Below the pieces are notes generated by a model, which saw only the letters and a program-made list of their open reading frames with translations, did no database searches and was not told the origin of the DNA. From the NCBI RefSeq assembly GCF_900696085.1, contig NZ_CAADFC020000011.1, positions 124,001 to 188,000 of the forward strand: a stretch of DNA of 64,000 nt, in the 5' to 3' direction. A program made the translations under genes and the position numbers. The DNA is from Bradyrhizobium ivorense (GTDB lineage Bacteria > Pseudomonadota > Alphaproteobacteria > Rhizobiales > Xanthobacteraceae). Shown here piece after piece: positions 52,562 through 59,502 of the stretch (positions within the stretch are counted from its first letter, which is position 1; every line of letters starts with the position of its first letter).

Positions 52562-52793
52562 TCGAGCCTCCGGCTCACCGATGTAACTCCTCTGGATAGG
52601 GCGAAGTGGTCGGCCTTCAAGGTCCCGCCGCCGGGATTTTGACGGTCATGCCGTGATGCTGGTCATGATCCCGATGCCGGTAGTGCTGCTGGTCCGGCAG
52701 GCGCTGGTGGTGCCGACGATGATGATCTTGATGCTGATGGTGCTGCTGCTGGTCATCATGATAATCAACGGCGTGATCATCGCGGTCATTCGG
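52562..52793. other. Low-complexity GC-trinucleotide stretch
   Basis: 52650-52790 is built of repeated TGATG, TGCTG and TGGT-like units. The plus frame would encode an extremely hydrophobic Met/Val/Leu/Ile-rich peptide (MPVVLLVRQALVVPTMMILM), and the minus strand in another frame a His/Asp/Gln-rich run. Either could be a real small protein or simple sequence decay. I make no gene call. Confidence 0.35.
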
Positions 52794-53678
52794 CTAAGTC
52801 GCCTTCTCCCCGTCCTTCAGGGCGAGGGCTTCTTTCGCGCGCGGCATCAGGAATTCCGCGAGCGTCTTGGCGACTTTCGTCAACGAGCCGGGGTCAACTG
52901 CAACCTGCTTGGTGAACGCCGCCCACTGATCCTTCTTACCGGCGTCCTCGGTGAAGGCCAGGGTGAATGCGTCCGGCAGTGCGGTCGGAATCTCGGTCTT
53001 GCGGCGTTCGAAAGTCGCCTTGATGGCTCGGGCCAGCGCGTCGCCCTCGAACTTGTAGGAGCGGATCAGCACCCAGACGTCGTAGAAATCCTTCAGACGG
53101 CTATTCGCGAGCCCGAGCGCGACCATCGCCTGGAACTTCTCGGCGATAACGGTCTCGCGCGGATAGGAGCGTAGCTTGGGCGCCGGAAAATCCAGCAGCA
53201 CCGGTAGGTCGGTCTCCTGCACGCCAGGCTCGATGGCATCGCCAAAGGCAATGTCGATCACGACGCGGACGCGGGCGTTCTCGACCGTGGCATTACCCTT
53301 GATCCGGACGCCGCCGTATTCGTTTTCGTCGCGGATGCGGTCGACGGTGAAGCTCGCCGGGTCGAAGATGGCGCCGTCGGCGGCGTCGACGGCGGCGATC
53401 TCCTTGAAGATCGCCAACAGCGCGTCGGGGTCGGAATTGCCCGAACCGAGAAGGTCGAGGTCGCGGGTCGGCCGGAACTGGTTGTCGACCCAGGTCGCGA
53501 GCAGCATCGCGCCCTTGAGAACGAAGCGATTGCGATAGTCCGTCGAGCCGAGACGATAAAGGAGCCGTTCTAGCACGTAGCGGGTGAGGAGGAGGTCGAA
53601 GGGCTGATTGCGCTCCTTAGAGAGCGTGAGCAGCCGCACGCGAACTGAGGCCGCGACATTCTTGGGTGGGTTAGCCAT
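52794..53678 (-). CDS. abiEii: AbiEii-type nucleotidyltransferase toxin
   Basis: A 294-residue toxin of a type IV toxin-antitoxin pair. The nucleotidyltransferase motif appears as FVLKGAMLLATWVDNQF then RPTRDLDLLGSGNSD, with later Asp in VVIDIAFGDAIEP, the Lys/Tyr segment YPRETVIAEKFQAMVALGLA and LKDFYDVWVLIRSYKF. AbiEii proteins block growth on phage infection, probably by nucleotidylating an RNA acceptor. The start overlaps the abiEi stop by eight bases. All key residues are present, so it is predicted active. Confidence 0.88.
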   Translation of the reverse strand: MANPPKNVAASVRVRLLTLSKERNQPFDLLLTRYVLERLLYRLGSTDYRNRFVLKGAMLLATWVDNQFRPTRDLDLLGSGNSDPDALLAIFKEIAAVDAADGAIFDPASFTVDRIRDENEYGGVRIKGNATVENARVRVVIDIAFGDAIEPGVQETDLPVLLDFPAPKLRSYPRETVIAEKFQAMVALGLANSRLKDFYDVWVLIRSYKFEGDALARAIKATFERRKTEIPTALPDAFTLAFTEDAGKKDQWAAFTKQVAVDPGSLTKVAKTLAEFLMPRAKEALALKDGEKAT

Positions 53679-54315
53679 TGGCCGTCATCGCTTCCATATA
53701 AGGTTGCATGGCCTTCCAAACCCCGGCCTTGCGCGCGAAATCCGCGATCTCCGAAGGCTTGGCCTTACGGGTTCTCAGGGCTTCGCGCAGGCCTTCCAGC
53801 GCGAGGTTGAGGCCGGTGCTGTGACGATAGCGTGTCCCGGCGCTCCGCCGGTAGCGGAAAAGATCGACGACGGTCTTGGCGGGGCTGAAGATCTTCACCG
53901 GGCAACCTTCGATGGTATGGGTCTCCACGCCCTCCTGAAGCCGCTCGGGGCTGAAGCGAACGAACTGCATGGGTGGGTTTGTCGAAAGCGGTTGCCGGTC
54001 TTTGGGGCCGATGGCGAGCCAGACCATCGAGGGGATGGTATCAGTCAGGTCATGGAAGGCGAGCGCCGAGGTCAGCGCGACGACCCCTTTGGGTACACGC
54101 TTCGCGGCTTCGGCGAGGGAATGATGCGTGTCGATGGGCGCGTCGGGAAGTTGGTAGAGGCCGCGGCCGAGTTGCACGACGAGGCCCTTTTGTTTCATGC
54201 GGGCGATGGTCGCCGCCGTGACGCCCGCCGTGGCAAGCTCAGAAAGGCGCGCGATGCCGCGCTCCTTGAGAAACTCAGTGGCGCGGTCCTGTTGTGTCGA
54301 AGATGGCTTGGCCAT
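53671..54315 (-). CDS. abiEi: AbiEi-type antitoxin
   Basis: A 214-residue antitoxin and repressor. The N-terminal winged helix shows GIARLSELATAGVTAATIAR with MKQKGLVVQLGRGLYQLPD; the C-terminal domain includes SALAFHDLTDTIPSMVWLAI and CPVKIFSPAKTVVDLFRYRR. AbiEi neutralises AbiEii and represses its own promoter by binding inverted repeats. A clean inverted repeat lies 18 bases upstream of its start. Forms an operon with abiEii. Confidence 0.88.
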   Translation of the reverse strand: MAKPSSTQQDRATEFLKERGIARLSELATAGVTAATIARMKQKGLVVQLGRGLYQLPDAPIDTHHSLAEAAKRVPKGVVALTSALAFHDLTDTIPSMVWLAIGPKDRQPLSTNPPMQFVRFSPERLQEGVETHTIEGCPVKIFSPAKTVVDLFRYRRSAGTRYRHSTGLNLALEGLREALRTRKAKPSEIADFARKAGVWKAMQPYMEAMTANG

Positions 54316-54332
54316 GGCTTATGATCCGATTC

Positions 54333-54359
54333 GTCGGATATGATCTATTTATATCCGAC
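54333..54359. promoter_or_regulatory. Inverted repeat upstream of abiEi (candidate AbiEi operator)
   Basis: GTCGGATAT (54333-54341), a nine-base spacer and ATATCCGAC (54351-54359) form a perfect 9-base inverted repeat. It lies directly upstream of the abiEi ATG at 54315, where AbiEi autorepression sites are known to lie in other systems. Confidence 0.7.
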
Positions 54360-54508
54360 ATTTAATATCATACGGAACTTCCGCTAACAACACGTAAATC
54401 GCCACCGAAGCCATTGATAATATAAGACTTCTATCGCAAGCCGAACAAACCGAAAGAGAGTGGCGACGCTTCGATCAATGGCCGCCGTCCACGGGGCGGG
54501 AGCCGTCG

Positions 54509-55177
54509 CTATAGTTTCTCATAGGGCTCTCCCATCGCCCTGCGGATTTCCAGACAATCGTCGCAGAGGCGCAACGTGCCCGTGGTGCCTGCCGGCCGAA
54601 ACGGCTTTGCAAGTCGATAGTCATCCGCAGGATCATCGCCGCAGATCGAACAAACATCCTCGCGGCCGGCGTCGTCGACCACGAATTTCGTTTGCGCGGC
54701 TTGAACCGGGTCCCATTGATGAAGCGTGGCGAACCATTCGGACGTGTGTGGGACGTGAAAGCGCTCGATTGCAGGGGCGATAAGGCCGTTCGCTTCCAAC
54801 CATCGGCGAGCCACCGTTACCCGCTGTCGATGCTCCGACGAAAGAAGATCGTAAAGCTCGAAGAACAGTTTGAAGGTGGCAAGGGAAAAACGGTGGTGGA
54901 GTCCTTTAAAGGCGCCACGGTTCACGACATACCGATGCGGGCCGTTTGCGTCATCTTCTACGATACCCCTGCAGTACTCTTCGCACTCCTTGCGTGGCAC
55001 CTCCGCGAGCAACACATCGTCGTACTGCCAAGGATTCCTTTCGATGTTGATTTGCCACAGCGTGAGATAATCCGACGAGGTCAGTAAGTCCGCAATGTAT
55101 GCATCATCGGCGGGATGCTTAATGAGATGCGAGACAACATCCTCGATGGTTTGGATGCCCTTATTCGAAGCCGCCAA
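54509..55177 (-). CDS. Hypothetical protein with C-terminal zinc ribbon-like motif
   Basis: A 222-residue protein. The body DVVSHLIKHPADDAYIADLL, YLTLWQINIERNPWQYDDVL and RFSLATFKLFFELYDLL is helical with no family I recognise. The last 50 residues carry two cysteine pairs, VCSICGDDPADDY and LRLCDDCLEIRRAMG, spaced as in small zinc-binding ribbons. It is divergent from no close neighbour and lies upstream of the AbiE pair on the same strand, about 190 bases away. Function unknown. Confidence 0.65.
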   Translation of the reverse strand: MAASNKGIQTIEDVVSHLIKHPADDAYIADLLTSSDYLTLWQINIERNPWQYDDVLLAEVPRKECEEYCRGIVEDDANGPHRYVVNRGAFKGLHHRFSLATFKLFFELYDLLSSEHRQRVTVARRWLEANGLIAPAIERFHVPHTSEWFATLHQWDPVQAAQTKFVVDDAGREDVCSICGDDPADDYRLAKPFRPAGTTGTLRLCDDCLEIRRAMGEPYEKL

Positions 55178-55645
55178 TGATCATGATCGCTCCATTCGTT
55201 TGAGCGAGGGTGGCACGGCTGAGAGATTTGCTGCGCAGAATGGATAGTAACGCGTGGTAACGTACGGCCCCCGAAGTACCAGCGAGCAGTACCTACGGTA
55301 TCGTCCGGCTAAGCGCCCTTGCCGAAGCAAAGCGGAGGCGAGAGAGAAGGCACCCGCTGAGGGACAGTGATAGCGACGCCGGCATGAAATGACGGCGGGG
55401 TCCGAAAGCGAGTGCAGTCGCGAGACCGGTTAACAAGGCACCCGCGCAATGGGCAGCGATAGCGGCGTCGAAGCGAGCCCGTTGCGCGAGTGCCTCCGGC
55501 GAGCGACTCTCTGGGACAGGACCATGCCGACCAGGCAACTGAGGCTCGTTCGCGGATCGTCGTCCGGGTTCTAGGAGACTCTCAAGCGATTGAAAGACCG
55601 TTGCGCGTTCCGACCTAAGGTGGCATCCCCATACGGGAGTTTGGT
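55178..55645. other. Intergenic region with two imperfect direct repeats
   Basis: AAGGCACCCGC ... GGACAGTGATAGCGACG at 55347-55378 recurs as AAGGCACCCGC ... GGGCAGCGATAGCGGCG at 55435-55467, 88 bases apart. The stretch is purine-rich (GCGGAGGCGAGAGAGAAGG) and codes for nothing I recognise. ATG 55646 of the next gene follows TTTGGT, with only a weak ribosome site. Confidence 0.45.
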
Positions 55646-56818
55646 ATGATTGAAAGGAATCCGCGATATGACGGGCTCCATGTGTTCAAGCTTGATTTGA
55701 ACGCGATGCAGCCTGGCGACGTCATCCTGACCCGCAACGCAGAGGCAGCGAGGGCCAAAGGAAAGATGACGTCCGACCTGATCGCATTCGTCTCGCGGGG
55801 AAACTACAGCCACGCGTTGATGTGCACCGTGCCACCGACGCTCATCGAGGCGACCGGCGATGGGGTCACGAACCTGAACGCGCAGAATTGCTTCATTCAC
55901 GACCTCAAGCATATCCGCGTCCTCCGCTATTCCGACCCCGCCATCGCGCGGGCGGCCGCAAGCGCTGCGATGCTATTTTTTGCAAAGGGCTATTCGGTGC
56001 CGCACGCAATTGCATCGGTGCTGCCGGATGCGCCACGGTTCCGGCCAAAGGACGGCGGCATCTTCTGTTCCGCACTTGTCGCAGCCGCCTTTCGCACTGC
56101 TGGCGCGCCGGAATTCGCGGCGGTCAACCCCATGAGGGTGACACCCGCGTGGCTGCAAAAATCCCCGCATTTCCACGACGTCACCGACGATCTCTGCCAG
56201 CGCATCCTGTCTCCCAGTAACATCGAGGAAATGAATGCGCTCGATGGCATCCGGATGCCCTCGCCCATGGCCGGCCAATCGGCGCTGTTTCGGTCTTATT
56301 TCGGTAGGCTATCCGTTCCTATTGATGAACTCATGGCCGCGCATCCGACGTTGACCGAACATAGGCCAACCAACTTCTTCGAATGTTTGCAGTTCATCAG
56401 CGCGCTTTGCGTGGCCGCTAGCTGGCTGCCGGATGGAGAGGAAGAAAGGGAAGTAAAGCGGAAAGCTAAAGTCATTGATGCACTTGCGCTTGAGCTCCTT
56501 TCCGAGGGCAAGCTTCAGGCGATGGAGGATGCAGCCGAAGCCCGCGACGAGGAAAGCATCCAGTACACCTTGAGTGAATCGTTCAAACCCAATCCCGACA
56601 TCAACTTAGACGATACGGTTGGGATGATCCGCGCGACGCGAGCCCAGATCATCTCGCGCTCGTCGATCCTGAATGATCCCAAGCGGCCGCCCGGCCATTC
56701 GATGGTCTGGGACGAGTGGGAGAGACACACACGGCGCTCACTGGCTTACTTCGAGAGGCGACTTAGCGCGCTCACCGAGGCATTGGACCGAGCCTTTCCC
56801 GCTGCCCCAAAGGCCTGA
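55646..56818 (+). CDS. YiiX/YebB-like permuted papain-fold protein
   Basis: A 390-residue protein whose first 160 residues match the permuted NlpC/P60 (YiiX-type) fold: LNAMQPGDVILTRNAEAA, the His in SRGNYSHALMCTVPPTLIEA, and the Cys in RPKDGGIFCSALVAAAF. In this family the Cys/His pair acts on amide or ester bonds of peptides or lipids. The remaining 230 residues are helical, contain several acidic runs (LQAMEDAAEARDEESIQYT) and match nothing I know. It lacks a signal peptide. A fused effector or toxin-like role is possible but unproven. Confidence 0.65.
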   Translation: MIERNPRYDGLHVFKLDLNAMQPGDVILTRNAEAARAKGKMTSDLIAFVSRGNYSHALMCTVPPTLIEATGDGVTNLNAQNCFIHDLKHIRVLRYSDPAIARAAASAAMLFFAKGYSVPHAIASVLPDAPRFRPKDGGIFCSALVAAAFRTAGAPEFAAVNPMRVTPAWLQKSPHFHDVTDDLCQRILSPSNIEEMNALDGIRMPSPMAGQSALFRSYFGRLSVPIDELMAAHPTLTEHRPTNFFECLQFISALCVAASWLPDGEEEREVKRKAKVIDALALELLSEGKLQAMEDAAEARDEESIQYTLSESFKPNPDINLDDTVGMIRATRAQIISRSSILNDPKRPPGHSMVWDEWERHTRRSLAYFERRLSALTEALDRAFPAAPKA

Positions 56819-56865
56819 AATGTACCTCGAATTGCCTTTGCGGGCGCGGCTAGTACTCTCAAGTC

Positions 56866-56925
56866 ATGTGCAATCTCTATAATTTCGCCAAGGGGCAGGG
56901 CTGCGACCATCAATCGGCTGAACCG
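56866..56925 (+). pseudogene. SOS-response-associated peptidase (HMCES) N-terminal scrap
   Basis: The frame MCNLYNFAKGQGCDHQSAEP from ATG 56866 keeps the invariant MCNLY start with the active Cys2 of the SRAP/HMCES family, which crosslinks to abasic sites in DNA. Similarity stops after about 12 residues. The match is short but distinctive. Confidence 0.45.
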
Positions 56926-56937
56926 TTAAATACGCTG

Positions 56938-57258
56938 TTACTGTTCTACCGTGCCGCAGCGCGCGTCCTCCCGCTCGAAATACAGCGGATCCCAGCTGAC
57001 CTTCACTGTACAACTGTACTTATACGTGACATGGCCCCACGTATCTTTATGGTTTTCTTCGCCAGAGGTAACTTTTGTCCAGGTACTCAGAGGCCCAACC
57101 TGCCGTGATGCGATAAACGAGTTGGCGACTTGGTTACACCACTGGCCCTGATCGTGTCCGCCTCCCATCCAGCCGGAGGAATTGGCGTAGGTCTCATTCT
57201 GGTTCCAGCCTTCTTGGCCGAAGTCTTTCAGGCGGCACTTCTTGAAGCTTACTTTTTT
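56938..57258 (-). CDS. C-terminal part of the secreted protein, -1 frame
   Basis: In the -1 frame after the slippery site the sequence reads KKVSFKKCRLKDFGQEGWNQ, SSGWMGGGHDQGQWCNQVAN, TWTKVTSGEENHKDTWGHVT and YKYSCTVKVSWDPLY to the stop at 56938. It is polar and aromatic with paired cysteines, fitting an extracytoplasmic domain. It has no ribosome site of its own and continues directly the signal-peptide protein, so I treat it as the second half of one product, made by frameshifting or separated by a mutation. No family is recognised. Confidence 0.55.
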   Translation of the reverse strand, partial: KKVSFKKCRLKDFGQEGWNQNETYANSSGWMGGGHDQGQWCNQVANSFIASRQVGPLSTWTKVTSGEENHKDTWGHVTYKYSCTVKVSWDPLYFEREDARCGTVEQ

Positions 57259-57578
57259 CTCGCCAGTATGACTTTGACGAGCTCTGATTTGCACATAGCC
57301 ACCGTCGGGATGTTGTCTGGCAGCTTGTCGAATGGGATGCCTTTGTAGACCTCGTCCTTACGCTCGGCGCTGACTTCTGCATTACCGCTCACGAGCTTGG
57401 CCAGCAGTCCGGCGGTTGCGCCGACCTTCCCCTGTATGGCTGTTTTTGTGTAAGTACCTTCTGGAATGTCACCGCAAATACTTTGGGCAAAGTCAGACAA
57501 TTCTTTGAGATCTTGTGCGGAAGCCGCGGACGTGAATGCCGCGAGCAAAGCACCGGTGGTCAAAAAAAGTAACTTCAC
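57249..57578 (-). CDS. Small secreted protein ending at a -1 slippery heptamer
   Basis: A 109-residue protein from GTG 57578, preceded by AGGAG seven bases upstream. The signal peptide is LLFLTTGALLAAFTSAASAQ, cleaved after ASA. The mature part reads DLKELSDFAQSICGDIPEGT, VGATAGLLAKLVSGNAEVSA and KGIPFDKLPDNIPTVAMCKS with two cysteines. The frame ends AGA AAA AAG TAA: a perfect A-AAA-AAG slippery heptamer (57252-57258) directly before the stop. A -1 shift joins it to the downstream 106-residue frame. Function unknown; probably periplasmic or exported. Confidence 0.65.
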   Translation of the reverse strand: MKLLFLTTGALLAAFTSAASAQDLKELSDFAQSICGDIPEGTYTKTAIQGKVGATAGLLAKLVSGNAEVSAERKDEVYKGIPFDKLPDNIPTVAMCKSELVKVILARKK

Positions 57579-57727
57579 TAAAATCTCCTGAAGCATTCAT
57601 TGATTTCAAATTTGCTGGGTTGGCCTAACTCCATAATTGGACGAGGCTTTGTCGATCTCCACCAGCATGTTGGTGATTGCGAGATGACGCCACCAGAAAT
57701 TGCCCTCTTCCGCGGACGGCTGGCCGA

Positions 57728-58596
57728 TCAAAGGCCGTCGTCGTCCGGCGTCATACCGTCTCGCCATGAGCTTATATCGACCGCGTATTCGGTTTCGCTG
57801 AAAGGCATGTTGAGCGGATCGTCCAGCGAGACCTGATATCGCAATGAAAGGGAAACGATAGGTCGGCCTCGGCTCCATCGCCGCGCCGCATGTCTGAATT
57901 TGACCCCCATTGCAAACCGACCGCGATCGTCCCCGTCGCGCGGTATGTAATAAAGTGCGCGCCGATCGAACGTACCGACGTTGTGTCTACGTAGACTTCC
58001 TCGACGGAGTGATGGGTCGCTAGCTCATCCACTTCCAGGATCGTGTCGGTCATCAGCGCGTCCACGGTCGTATCGTCAAGTTCGTCTTGAATAGCATCCA
58101 AAATCGTCTTACGGCATTCGTGATAGGTATCGAGGAAATTTCCGAGCGCCTCGATCGCGCCTGAGGCTGCGGCATCCTGCTCGTCGCGTCCCTCAATGAT
58201 CGTATCTTCGCGGCCGTGCACATGCTTGCTTAGATTATCGACGGCCTTGATGAGCTTTTTCCGGATAGGTGCGATATCGACTTGAAGCGTGTCCTTGACG
58301 AACGCGTCGGTCAAGCCGCCTTGAATTGCAAATACGATCCGTTGGCCCCGGGTCGGAACGCTTCCTTCACGCTCGGGCACGAACCATTGTGATTGAATGA
58401 CTTCTTCGACCGGGGCAAGCGTCCCCATCATGTGCTCGAACAGGATGCGCATGGCCGTGCTGAAGAAATTCCGGCGCAGCGGATTGTCGAAATCGCCGAG
58501 CGCATGCTGCGCTCCGGTGATCGTGGTTCGCGAGAAATCATCGAGCGCTTTCGGCTTCAACGCCGCCAGTTGATCATTCAGCCAAGGCAGTGCCAT
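57728..58596 (-). pseudogene. pPIWI-associated-nuclease-like protein, frameshifted
   Basis: From ATG 58596 the frame gives LPWLNDQLAALKPKALDDFS, RRNFFSTAMRILFEHMMGTL, EAYCH-like helical segments such as FLDTYHECRKTILDAIQDEL, and ELATHHSVEEVYVDTTSVRS then TIAVGLQWGSNSDMRRGDGA. After about 57850 the matching end lies in another frame: YQVSLDDPLNMPFSETEYAV then DISSWRDGMTPDDDGL, stopping at 57728. The helical N-terminus and GVTLQWGSNSD-type C-terminal sheet recall the predicted nucleases associated with prokaryotic PIWI genes. One frame change breaks the gene. The assignment to that family is from memory of the pattern. Confidence 0.55.
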
Positions 58597-58689
58597 AGAA
58601 ATTATCCCACTAGATTTCACCACGCCGGACCCGGCGCTCGTGCTTGTAGTCGAAACAGCGGGACATGCGACTCACGAATTTTCCCTTGC

Positions 58690-58957
58690 GAAGCCGTGAT
58701 GCAATTTCAGACCGTAACAGATAAGCGGATACCCCAAAACCCGCGCTGGCCGTTCGATCCTCACGTTTTTCTATCGCAAGGACATAAGCACTCTTACGGA
58801 AGCGATCACCGATCAAAAGACGGATACGGGCCACTTTAAACTGTCCTCGCCAGAACTCACCGGTCTCGACTTGTTGCGCTACGTGCATGTGGCGGGAACA
58901 ATCGATAGTATCGCTACCGTGCTTTCCGATCTCGGCGCCAAGATGAAGGTCCGCTGA
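58690..58957 (+). pseudogene. AbiEi-family antitoxin, C-terminal remnant
   Basis: Reading MQFQTVTDKRIP, then after a frame change TFFYRKDISTLTEAITDQKT, DTGHFKLSSPELTGLDLLRY and VHVAGTIDSIATVLSDLGAK to TGA 58955-58957. TG-x-(F/Y)-x-x-SSPELT-LDL-RY followed by a Leu-rich helix is the C-terminal half of AbiEi-type antitoxins. The winged-helix N-terminus is missing and no AbiEii partner follows. This is a second, dead AbiE locus 4 kb from the intact one. Confidence 0.65.
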
Positions 58958-59502
58958 TCCACTTCGGCGGCCAAGTCCTTCGGCTGCCCGATGCGCACCG
59001 CCTTTTGCGACGTCTCCACCTTATGTCGCTTCTCCATTCATCCACCCTAGTTTGTCCATTCAATTAGTCTTCCGGGAAAGAAAGGGTGGCTCGGACGCCA
59101 TGATCAAGCGACGAACTGGCAGGAAGTAAATAGAACCACACGGTTACGATCCATAGGCTTCACAGTGGGGACGGTTGCGTGCCCACCGCATTACCGCATT
59201 CACCGCTTCGAGCGGTGAACTTGATCGATGTCGGAGCTGTTGATTGCCGCTGGTCGGCGACGCGGCCGCGTCGGCCAGGGGCGGCACAATGGTATCAACC
59301 CATAGCGCGCCGACGGGTTCACCACCGCGCCGCTCAGGCCAGTTCTCGCTACGCTCCAAGCGAACTCGCCTTGCCACGGCGACAGGCGGGCGGCTCCTCG
59401 CACGCGTGCTCAATCTGCCGCCGGGGCGGGCCACTTTTTCAGATTTTGGTGGGATTGGGTGCGACCCGAAACCCATCCATTGTCCTCTCATGATCCGCGC
59501 GT
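58958..59502. other. Intergenic region downstream of nifA
   Basis: In Bradyrhizobium the position behind nifA is normally occupied by fixA. Here I see no gene: frames at 59144-59491 (minus) and 59179-59493 (plus) are antisense to each other and lack motifs. Confidence 0.45.

Noticed and set aside
59144..59493. Overlapping opposite-strand frames behind nifA
   Set aside because: No motif on either strand; they do not resemble fixA, which is elsewhere in the window.
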